The notes beneath the pieces were generated by a model, which saw only the letters and a list, made by a program, of their open reading frames with translations, made no database searches and was not told the DNA's origin. From a virus, in the IMG/VR virus record IMGVR_UViG_3300006789_000203, positions 1-22,190 of that record: DNA of 22,190 nucleotides, one strand, 5' to 3'. A program made the translations under genes and the position numbers. This document shows, in pieces, positions 12,085 to 20,849 of this stretch. Position 1 is the first letter of the stretch. Each line of letters opens with the position of its first letter.

Positions 12085-14103
12085 ATGGCAATTACTATTA
12101 GATCAAGACAAGGAACACAGATAGGCTATAAAGGCACTTCTGGTGGTAGTGTATCGTGGGTTAATCAGGCTGGACAAGCTGGTAGACAAATAACAGCATT
12201 AGGTCATACAATGATTAACGTTGCAGATGATGTTAAGAAATTCTTCAATGATGAAGTAAGTGAATCAGAGATTCGTCAGCAAGTTGATGATATGCAGGTT
12301 GCTTATTTAAAACAATCTCGTGCATGGCATAAAAACCTTCGTGAAGGTGGTTTAGCTAAAGATGCAAACGGTGTACCAACTCAAGAGATAGATCCTAACT
12401 ATTACACAGACATCTCTAATCAGAATCATGATACATTTTGGAAAGATTATGTAGAAGATAAGGGATACGATCCTAAAGCTGTATCAGCATTTGGTGTTTA
12501 TTTCCAGGACAAAGGACAAGAGGCTTTCAACAAGGCTGACCAGTGGGGAATGAAGCAACGCTATTCTAAGCTGAGAGCGAAAGATGCTATTAATATCAAA
12601 GAACACATGATAACAATCACAACTGATCCTTTGGTTGAGAATAAACAGTCTGCTTTTGATGCACTACAGAATATGCACCTATCTGGCGCTCCTCATAGAG
12701 ACGGCAATGAGTGGAAGAAAATCATGGATGACGCTCAAACTGTTTTAGTTGAGGAAATTGCAATCACTAATGCTTATGGACAACAAGGTCGTAACTTAGA
12801 CCCTTCAGATTTAGTGAATGGATATACAGAAGTAGATTACAGTAATGCTATTAAACGTATTAATGCAGACCCAACTTTAACCAAGGATCAGAGAAAAAAA
12901 ATTACTGATGGAATGCGTTCTAATCGTAAGACTCGTATAGCAGTTGAAAAGACGGCTAGAGCTGCTGCAGACAATGCTACTCAATCTGGATTCTCTGCAC
13001 TTCATTCTCAAGGTAAGCTAACACTAGCTATGATTGAAAACTCTAACATTGATTTCGAACAAAAGATGTACTGGAAAAGTCAATTAGAAGGCGGTAGTAA
13101 GAAGCCTTGGAAGGGTGATTACAATACTATTAAAGACACTATCCTTTCTGGAACTTGGTCTGAAGAGAATGATATTGCTCGTACTCCAGAGGACATTAAG
13201 CAAGCGGTAAGAGTAGCAGCCAACGAAAAGAACATCCCAGCTGATGAAGTTGAGAAGTTAATGAAAGACGTAGAGGAGGTTGCTAAAGCAAGCCCTATAA
13301 CTGTAAAGAAGAAAGCTGCTAGAGTCCATGCTAAATCATCATTTACTGGAGATTTATCAACATTTGAAAAGTTAATGCTTGGTCAGAAAGGCAAGAGTGT
13401 TATGGCATCTGAAGCTCAAGAAGCTGCTGAGAATAAGCTGTGGAAGTACGATACCATGATTGAGAAAGAATTAGCAGAAGGTCGTAAAAACGGACTTACT
13501 TGGAACAAGATGCTTTCTCCTAGTAGCCCTGACTACATCGTTAATGATATTATCGACACGATTAACAGCATTGAGCCAAATGTAGTGGAAAAAGTTGATC
13601 CAGTAGAAGAGACAGACCCTACATTAATTGAAAGCGCTATTGACGCTGTATCGGAGTTTGATACTGGTGCAGAAAAAGTATTTGATAAGGTTGTAGACCT
13701 TGTGTCTCCAGATGGTCCAGTAGTAGATAAAAAGGTAGTTGCCCAGCAGGTTGTAGATAGTGGTCAAACAATTCACAAGGTTTACGGTAGAGCATCATAC
13801 TTCCCATTAGGGACTACTCCTGTTCAGGCAAAGGCTCAAACAGATTCAAGCATGGCAGAAATACAAACTGGTGATGCAAGAATGAGAGTTGTGTTTGATA
13901 GTGAACATCCAGGATATTCTCAATACCTTGATGGCAGAGAATCAATGAAAGCGTGGAAAGAACGTATGGCGATTATGGGGTATGATATTACCAGTAAGAT
14001 TCGTCAAGATGGCTACAGATTAGAATTACAAGATGTCGTGCTAACTGACGAAGAAATTGCTGCAGAAATGGAAAGAATTGCTAACGAAATTGAGGCTGAT
14101 TAA
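12085..14103 (+). CDS. Internal virion/ejection protein in the T7 gp15 position
   Basis: The 672-residue, largely helical, charged protein starts MAITIRSRQGTQIGYKG and has long stretches of predicted helix without membrane segments, as expected for a core protein that forms part of the periplasmic tunnel. I cannot identify a catalytic motif in it. Placement between the gp14-like and the giant gp16-position protein supports the call. Residues 505-560 are acidic (VDPVEETDPTLIESAIDAVSEFD). The C-terminus LTDEEIAAEMERIANEIEAD resembles the duplicated ...FT..EI.AE motif at the N-terminus of the next protein. The stop overlaps the next start by one base (TAATG). Confidence 0.65.
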   Translation: MAITIRSRQGTQIGYKGTSGGSVSWVNQAGQAGRQITALGHTMINVADDVKKFFNDEVSESEIRQQVDDMQVAYLKQSRAWHKNLREGGLAKDANGVPTQEIDPNYYTDISNQNHDTFWKDYVEDKGYDPKAVSAFGVYFQDKGQEAFNKADQWGMKQRYSKLRAKDAINIKEHMITITTDPLVENKQSAFDALQNMHLSGAPHRDGNEWKKIMDDAQTVLVEEIAITNAYGQQGRNLDPSDLVNGYTEVDYSNAIKRINADPTLTKDQRKKITDGMRSNRKTRIAVEKTARAAADNATQSGFSALHSQGKLTLAMIENSNIDFEQKMYWKSQLEGGSKKPWKGDYNTIKDTILSGTWSEENDIARTPEDIKQAVRVAANEKNIPADEVEKLMKDVEEVAKASPITVKKKAARVHAKSSFTGDLSTFEKLMLGQKGKSVMASEAQEAAENKLWKYDTMIEKELAEGRKNGLTWNKMLSPSSPDYIVNDIIDTINSIEPNVVEKVDPVEETDPTLIESAIDAVSEFDTGAEKVFDKVVDLVSPDGPVVDKKVVAQQVVDSGQTIHKVYGRASYFPLGTTPVQAKAQTDSSMAEIQTGDARMRVVFDSEHPGYSQYLDGRESMKAWKERMAIMGYDITSKIRQDGYRLELQDVVLTDEEIAAEMERIANEIEAD

Positions 14104-17100
14104 TGACAACACTACAAGATGCTGGGCAATGGGGTTTTACACCTGATGAAATTAATGCAGAAGCGTTAAGAATACAAGATACTGCCAAGCAATGGGGTTT
14201 CACTGATGCAGAGATTGAAGCAGAAGAGGGTATCAAGAACTCTAACTGGGTTCGTACTGTTACTAATGTCAATAAACCAACACTCTCAACAATCACAGAT
14301 AGATTAGATTCTGGCTATAGTCCTTACATAGAGATAGGTGGTCGTAAAGGTAAGTTCAATTTCGATATTCCTAAACGTGAAGACGATAAAACACCAGGAT
14401 TTCAATATCAGTTTGAAGCTAATGATGGTAACAACTACTGGTTTCAATTAGAAAAAGACTATCAAGGTGGGCGTTGGGATGAAGCAGAGCATGCAGAAGC
14501 AAACTACAATGAATACAAGGCATGGGGTGCAGAAACTAGAAAAGAGCTACTAAACCAAATGTGGGCAGGCTCTCCTCAAATTGCAGAGTTTATTGATGAA
14601 TCTGTAAAGAATGATGTTCCATGGGTAAACGTTCAGGCAGGATTAAAACAGTTTAATACTTATCGTCAAATTTCAAACTCTGATACAGTTGGCAAGCCAG
14701 AAGTAGATGAAAACCTAGTGGCAATGATAGAGAATTATAAGTTAATGGAGCTGACCAAAGGCAAGGGTTTTGCTATGATGCCAGAGTTTGAAATACCTGA
14801 GGATGCAAGTGAAGAAACACGCGCCTTCATGGAGAAAATTCTTAAAGTTAAGCAACTTGCTAAAGATGATCCAAAAGGACTATTAACTAAAGAGTGGAAG
14901 TGGGAAGATGTTCCTGGGTATGGTTATGACTCTGCAGTAGTTGGTTTAGCGCATGAATTTCTAAAAATTAGAAACGGTGATGAAGACGCAATACAAAGTG
15001 CAGCTGAAATGATACTAACACTGCAGGCTTACGAAAACCAAGACTGGGGTAAGAAGACTTTATTCCGTATATCTGGTATTGGAAGTGAGCTGCCTATAAT
15101 GATTCCAGCAGGTGCTGCTGGCGCTTGGTTTTGTGGAACAGCTGCTGCACCAGGAGGACCAGCAGTGGCAGGTATTGCAGGAGCAGGTTGTGGCATGGGA
15201 ACAGCATTTGCAGCGCCAGCATTCTTTAGAGACTTGCTTACTAATCTTATGGATGAGGAGATGGGTGTTGTAGACGCTCATGGCGTGTTTGACTTATTAG
15301 CATCTGCTGCTGAAGAAGGTAGTTGGGAATTTCTAATCGGAGCTTTGACAGGCGTTGTTGGTAAAGGTACAGCTATGACCATGGAGACTCTTGGTGTAAC
15401 AAACAAGATTGTAAAAGGTGGTGCAACGCTTACAACTGAAACTACAACAATGGTAGGGGCATCAGGACTTGTGCATGACTACACCCCAACATTGCAAAAC
15501 TTCACAGATACTGCAATCGACCTATTAATTCTTAGAGGTGGTAACAAAGGATTTAAAGAAACCAAAAGCCTAATGAAGCGTAAATACCAAGGTACAGAGT
15601 ATTACGTTCGTAAGAATTTAATGAAGTTATACGCTAAGTCAGGTATCGACCCTAGAGCGGTAAAAGAACATATTAAAAATAATCCAGAGCTTGCTAGAGA
15701 ATTAGTAGAAACATTAGGCAAGAAGAACTTTGTAATGCCAGATTATTACATGCGTCATGTTGCAGAAGTAATGAATCGTCTTGAGCAGGTATCTCGTAGC
15801 ACTATTAAGGTGGGCGAGCAGGATTTCCAAGTATCAAGATACTATGATGCCAAGAATGGTGAGATGGAAGTGATGTCACGTTTTGACGGTGAGTTTAAAG
15901 GCTTGCCAGATAAGATTACTTTCAAATTAACTGAAGATGGTAACTGGACTATTAAGGAAATGGAAGGTGACTTGAGCATTAAAGGTATTCAAGCTATTGC
16001 TGATTTTGCAGAATCTAAAGGTAGACAAATTATTAGAACAGAAGGTTTTGATGAAGTTTACAAAATCATAGAAATGCGTCAGGAGAAAGTTGAAACACTT
16101 GATCCTAGAGATCAAGCTGCAGTAGACCTAATGGAAGGTGTTAAACAGACAGCTGAAGAACTTCGATCCCTTGGTAAAGAAAAAGAAGCTGTTGAAGTAG
16201 AAACAGAAGGTAGAAACCTATTAGAACAGGCAGTGGGTAAAGACTATCTTCAACAAGCTGAAGCAAAAGTAACAGAGTATGAAGCGTTTGCAATAGATAA
16301 AGCAGCGAAAGATGCTGCTAATGCTGAGTATAGAGCAACAGGGTTTTATCCACCAGAAACAGTATTCAAAGATACATTTGGCAAGATAGATAAATTAGAA
16401 ATACCTAAGCATGATATTGAAACACAATTAATTGCAACTCATTCTACAGAGTCAGCAAATATAGCTATTATCGCTGAAAAGGGGTTTGATGTTTCTAAAG
16501 GTAATGGATTCTTACACTTTGGTAATGACGCTCAAGCAAGAGGACGTGCTTCAGGAATGAATGACGCTTCATTTGTTAGAGTTCAAGTTAAGTATAACAA
16601 GCCACTAGATGCCCGTATTTGGGAGAATTTTGATGAGGCTACTGAAGGGTTAGGTACTCCGTTAATGACGGCTACATTCCTTAAAAACTTATCCAGAGAA
16701 TATGAGAACCATCCAGCTAAATTAACTGACGCAGAATTTAATACTATTCGTAATGAGCAAAGTATTCAAGCACAGAGTTTAAAGTTAGCAGAAATTCTAC
16801 AGACTAGAGGTTATGACGCTATTATCTACAAGAATGAAGTAGAGGCTAAAGGCGATTCAGTAGCAATTATGAGTAATGCTAATATGAGACCGTTAGGTTA
16901 TGCCAAGTCTACTACTAAAGGTGAAGCTGAAGCGCTTGGTGCTGATAGAGGAATTATTAAAGGCTTGCCTTTTAGCTTTAAAGAGCAGTTGCAAGACATA
17001 GCAAAAGATGACGGCATTAATTACTATGACTATTCCAATAAAGAAATCATAGCCGAAGCTAAAGAGTTTAAGCTACGTTTTGATGGGAACATTGGTAGGA

Positions 17101-20100
17101 TGGAGCAGGATATGCTCAATGGTGACTTCGGTGCTTCAGATAAAAAACAAGCACAGAAGAGTTACAGAGAGATAAAGAAGTTTTTGAAGAAGTTTGAAGA
17201 AAGTAGTGGCGAGAAGGTTGCTGAAGAGGCGTTCAACTTTACTGGCGCACCAGAAGCTAGAGTAACACCTAAAGGTATGGCTTCAGATGGTGGTTACAAT
17301 CTAAGTTTAATTGAGGGTAGTACACAAGCTAACAAGATTATGACTATGCCAGCATTAGTAGAGATAGTTGATCTATTGATGGATGGCAAACTACCAGGCA
17401 TCTATAAGAATCTAGGTGAAGGTACTCAAGGTTTATTTTCTCATATTCCTGGAAAAGGTAAAGAAACTGGAAAGATTAAACTTCGTGCTGATATATTCAA
17501 AGACCCTAAGATGGCTGCTAAAACTGTAGCTCATGAGATTGGTCACATGGTTGATTGGTTAGAAGGTGCTGAAAACTATACAATGTCAAGAGGTAATATT
17601 CTTGGTCGTTTAGCGAGTTTAAAAAAATACCTTAATACCTACATGGAAGGTAGACCTGGCGGTAAGAAGCCACTGACCCAGAAAGAGAAGAATAAGTTAC
17701 GTTATGAGGCTGAAAAGTTCATTAAGAATGAAGTTAAAGCAATATCTGAAGTTCCTGAAATTAAAGAATTAGGTATTACTCCACAGCAGATAAAAGACAT
17801 TTTTACTGGTGTTATGAAGCGTGCTGATGTAGACCCAAGAATATTCCAGCTTATATCAGATGCAGGTAAAAAACTAAAGAAAGATATTACTAAGACTGCA
17901 ATGCGTGGCAAGATTCATCCAGAGATATTAAAAATTATTAATTCTGGTAAAGAAAAGAAAGCTCCATCAGAAGACATTCGTAAGAGAGTATTAGAGAAAT
18001 ATCATGAGATGTTTGAGAAAGAAGTAACAGCTAGAGAGTTACTAAGTCGTGATGTTGTGATAGAAGAGCTGAAGAAGGTTACTCAAGCATGGCGACCTTT
18101 TGATGAAAACGCTAACCCTAAGTACACTAAGTATCGTCATAATTCAAAAGAACTATATGCGGACTTCTTTAGTGCTTTAATGACTAATCCTCAGTTTGCT
18201 AAACTAACTGCACCAACAGCGTATGAAGGTTTCTTTAATTTCATTAACTCTAAGCCTAAATTCAAACAAGCTTATGATAAGATTCAAGAAGAATTAACTA
18301 ACGGTAAGACACTAGATGCTGCTGAATCTAAACTTAGAAAAGGATTCCAAGAAGGTGAAAAGAAGTTTTTTGATCGTCTTGACCAGAATGAAGCAGTCTT
18401 TAAAGGCAAGGGTAGAGAATTTGCAAAGATTTTATTAGATCAATACTGGTATATTATTTCAGATGTAAAGAACTACAAGTCTAGCAATATTCCAGATTCT
18501 AAAAACCCTATCTTTAAGATTGATGAAATGCGTTACCAAGCATCAGAAGCTGAAGGTTATATGAATGACATGAGTAGTCGTGTTGTTGATAGAATGGAAA
18601 AATCAAACATTTCTCATGATGATATGGGAATATACATGTTCCTAAGACGTGTTGTAAAAGAGCGTGGTGAACTAGCTAACCCAAGAGGATTTGATGAGGC
18701 ATCAGCAGCTAGACGCATGGCTGAAATGGAAGCTAGAAGCCCTATACTGTCAGAATTAGCTAACGAGTATTGGACTATTCGTAAAGAGTGGGTAATTGAT
18801 AGACTAGAACAAACTAACATGTATCCTAAACATCTTATGGATAAGCTGAAAGATAATGATGCGTATGCTAAGTTTGATGTAATTGAGTATATGGATGCAC
18901 ACTTCGGTCCAGGTACTGGTGGTCGTATCTTTGGACAGATTGGTACATTGAAAGATATTGCTAATCCTTTCACTACAACAATGCTTAATGACATGATGCT
19001 AATGAGAGCAGCTAGTCAGAACATTGCATTACATACTACGATTGATTTTTACAGAACTGCTAATAAGACTGATCCACAAGTATTTGCTTTTGAGCCTGCT
19101 AAGAAACGTTTCACAGGTAAGTTTAACGAGTTCATAGAGTCTACTAATCCAGACTTAAAGCTGGTAAGAGTTCTAAGAAACGGAAAGATGGAAGGTTATT
19201 ACTTGGATAAGTATGTAGCTGAGGCATTTGAAAGAAACCCATTAGATGGTAATGCAGTAATTAATGCTACAAGAACATTTAATAACGCTATTAGAACGGT
19301 ATTAACAGATATTAATCCAGGTTTCTGGATGGTGAATATGGTTCGTGACTACAATCGTACTGTTAAAAACTTGCCAGCAACAGGTTCAGATAAAGTTATT
19401 CCTTACAAGCAGTTCTTACAATATTTCAAATACTGGAAGCAAGGTTTTAAGCCAGCATTACGAAGTGTTTACGGCATTCCTGATTCTATCATCAAGGAAA
19501 TGTATAAGAATAATGAGTTAATCTCTATTGAAGAAAGAGGTAATGACTTTAAAGCTGATACTGAAGCAGAGCGTTTATTAAAGCGTCATCATCAGAAGCC
19601 TCATGTATGGAAAAAAGAAATTACAATGCCTCTCAAGTGGTTGTATCGTCATATGACAAACATGGGTCAAGCTATTGAAAGACAAAACAAAGTAGCTGCT
19701 CACTTGTATATTAAAGAGAAATTCCCAGATATGTCACCTGAAATGCAAGGACACATGATCCGTGTACAAGCAGGTTCTCCAGCATTCTTGAGAAAAGGTA
19801 CTGGCAACCCAGTAGTTAATAATATATTCATGTTCTCTAATGCTATGAAAGAGGGTTGGCGTGGTGACTTAGAGGTAATGAAAGACAGACCTGCTGAATA
19901 CATGTACAAGACAATTCAGGCTAATATTATCCCTAAGATGTTAATGCATGGCATGGCTGTTGGAATGTTTGGTGATGAAACTAAAACAATCATGGACGGT
20001 ATATCTGAGTACGATAAGATGAATTACATCATTATTCCTATTGGGTTAGGTGAGAATGGTGAGTCTATCTACTTCAGAATACCTCAAGATGAGACTGGAC

Positions 20101-20816
20101 GTGTATTTAGCGGTGTAGCTTGGAAGATATTTGGACAAGGTAAAGAGCAAGATATTAGGTCTGTAATTGACTATACAGCTGGACAACTACCTACATTATC
20201 ACCAGTATTAACCTCTATAAGCGCTATGAAAGACTATATGTCAGGGCAAATGCCTTATGATAACTTTAGACAACGTTCTGCTATCAATCAAACTACATGG
20301 GATGCAGGATTCCCAGAACGTGACAAGGCTATGACTGGTTATATGTGGAATACTATGGGTGGTGGCATCTATAAGAGATACGACACACAAAACCTGGAAA
20401 AGATTAAAACTGATCTTGAAGAGTTACTTCACTTCCCTATCTTGGAGAATACTATAGGTAGGTTCTTAAAAGTATCTGACTATGGTATTAGACAAGAACT
20501 GACTAATGCAGCAGAAGGTGTTAAGCAAGAGTCTGCACAGCAAACACTAGCAGCCAACCATGCCATCAACCAAATTGCACTTGATCCAAGCTATCAGATG
20601 ACTGATGATGAGATTATGGCACTAGCTGCAAAGAGCAATAGCTTAGATAAAAAAGCTCAAAGAATCTTTGCTAATATATATGGTAACGTATTTGTACAAG
20701 AGCTAATGAAAGCACCATCAATTAAAGCAAGAGAGGCAATGTTTGAAAGAGTGAGAGAATTAGCTAAAGAGGGTAATTTACAAGCTCAGGAATATTTAGG
20801 TATCACAGATGAATAA
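14103..20816 (+). CDS. Giant ejected polyvalent protein with ART-like and metallopeptidase domains, 2237 aa
   Basis: This protein occupies the gp16 place of the ejection proteins and is the largest gene. Visible parts: a duplicated motif A.QWGFT..EI.AE at residues 7-20 and 28-41; a Gly/Ala-rich hydrophobic stretch at about 327-380 that could enter a membrane; an ADP-ribosyltransferase-like segment at about 775-930 with HST (H780), FLHFG and GYDAIIYKNEVEAKGDS (903-919, E914 the likely catalytic Glu); a zinc peptidase motif HEIGH at 1144-1148 with ELYADFF (E1350) as probable third ligand; and a long C-terminal part with NPGFW..NMVRDYN (about 1738-1750), resembling the large domains of phage 'polyvalent proteins'. 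I see no lytic transglycosylase motif. It is probably ejected with the DNA and may modify or cut host proteins. Domain identities are by eye. Confidence 0.8.
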   Translation: MTTLQDAGQWGFTPDEINAEALRIQDTAKQWGFTDAEIEAEEGIKNSNWVRTVTNVNKPTLSTITDRLDSGYSPYIEIGGRKGKFNFDIPKREDDKTPGFQYQFEANDGNNYWFQLEKDYQGGRWDEAEHAEANYNEYKAWGAETRKELLNQMWAGSPQIAEFIDESVKNDVPWVNVQAGLKQFNTYRQISNSDTVGKPEVDENLVAMIENYKLMELTKGKGFAMMPEFEIPEDASEETRAFMEKILKVKQLAKDDPKGLLTKEWKWEDVPGYGYDSAVVGLAHEFLKIRNGDEDAIQSAAEMILTLQAYENQDWGKKTLFRISGIGSELPIMIPAGAAGAWFCGTAAAPGGPAVAGIAGAGCGMGTAFAAPAFFRDLLTNLMDEEMGVVDAHGVFDLLASAAEEGSWEFLIGALTGVVGKGTAMTMETLGVTNKIVKGGATLTTETTTMVGASGLVHDYTPTLQNFTDTAIDLLILRGGNKGFKETKSLMKRKYQGTEYYVRKNLMKLYAKSGIDPRAVKEHIKNNPELARELVETLGKKNFVMPDYYMRHVAEVMNRLEQVSRSTIKVGEQDFQVSRYYDAKNGEMEVMSRFDGEFKGLPDKITFKLTEDGNWTIKEMEGDLSIKGIQAIADFAESKGRQIIRTEGFDEVYKIIEMRQEKVETLDPRDQAAVDLMEGVKQTAEELRSLGKEKEAVEVETEGRNLLEQAVGKDYLQQAEAKVTEYEAFAIDKAAKDAANAEYRATGFYPPETVFKDTFGKIDKLEIPKHDIETQLIATHSTESANIAIIAEKGFDVSKGNGFLHFGNDAQARGRASGMNDASFVRVQVKYNKPLDARIWENFDEATEGLGTPLMTATFLKNLSREYENHPAKLTDAEFNTIRNEQSIQAQSLKLAEILQTRGYDAIIYKNEVEAKGDSVAIMSNANMRPLGYAKSTTKGEAEALGADRGIIKGLPFSFKEQLQDIAKDDGINYYDYSNKEIIAEAKEFKLRFDGNIGRMEQDMLNGDFGASDKKQAQKSYREIKKFLKKFEESSGEKVAEEAFNFTGAPEARVTPKGMASDGGYNLSLIEGSTQANKIMTMPALVEIVDLLMDGKLPGIYKNLGEGTQGLFSHIPGKGKETGKIKLRADIFKDPKMAAKTVAHEIGHMVDWLEGAENYTMSRGNILGRLASLKKYLNTYMEGRPGGKKPLTQKEKNKLRYEAEKFIKNEVKAISEVPEIKELGITPQQIKDIFTGVMKRADVDPRIFQLISDAGKKLKKDITKTAMRGKIHPEILKIINSGKEKKAPSEDIRKRVLEKYHEMFEKEVTARELLSRDVVIEELKKVTQAWRPFDENANPKYTKYRHNSKELYADFFSALMTNPQFAKLTAPTAYEGFFNFINSKPKFKQAYDKIQEELTNGKTLDAAESKLRKGFQEGEKKFFDRLDQNEAVFKGKGREFAKILLDQYWYIISDVKNYKSSNIPDSKNPIFKIDEMRYQASEAEGYMNDMSSRVVDRMEKSNISHDDMGIYMFLRRVVKERGELANPRGFDEASAARRMAEMEARSPILSELANEYWTIRKEWVIDRLEQTNMYPKHLMDKLKDNDAYAKFDVIEYMDAHFGPGTGGRIFGQIGTLKDIANPFTTTMLNDMMLMRAASQNIALHTTIDFYRTANKTDPQVFAFEPAKKRFTGKFNEFIESTNPDLKLVRVLRNGKMEGYYLDKYVAEAFERNPLDGNAVINATRTFNNAIRTVLTDINPGFWMVNMVRDYNRTVKNLPATGSDKVIPYKQFLQYFKYWKQGFKPALRSVYGIPDSIIKEMYKNNELISIEERGNDFKADTEAERLLKRHHQKPHVWKKEITMPLKWLYRHMTNMGQAIERQNKVAAHLYIKEKFPDMSPEMQGHMIRVQAGSPAFLRKGTGNPVVNNIFMFSNAMKEGWRGDLEVMKDRPAEYMYKTIQANIIPKMLMHGMAVGMFGDETKTIMDGISEYDKMNYIIIPIGLGENGESIYFRIPQDETGRVFSGVAWKIFGQGKEQDIRSVIDYTAGQLPTLSPVLTSISAMKDYMSGQMPYDNFRQRSAINQTTWDAGFPERDKAMTGYMWNTMGGGIYKRYDTQNLEKIKTDLEELLHFPILENTIGRFLKVSDYGIRQELTNAAEGVKQESAQQTLAANHAINQIALDPSYQMTDDEIMALAAKSNSLDKKAQRIFANIYGNVFVQELMKAPSIKAREAMFERVRELAKEGNLQAQEYLGITDE

Positions 20817-20849
20817 TTTGTTATAATCGACAACAATTAGAGGTTAAAA
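20817..20849 (+). promoter_or_regulatory. Short gap before the tail fibre gene with a possible -10 box
   Basis: The 33-base gap has TATAAT at 20822-20827 and the fibre's ribosome site AGAGG a few bases before the ATG. No good -35 hexamer stands at the right distance, so a promoter here is only possible. Confidence 0.2.

Noticed and set aside
15060-15281. Cys/Ser-rich minus-strand open frame
   Set aside because: Antisense to the Gly/Ala-rich hydrophobic part of the giant gene; composition artefact.
18614-18994. 126-residue minus-strand open frame
   Set aside because: Lies wholly inside the giant gene in antisense; no ribosome site or family pattern seen.
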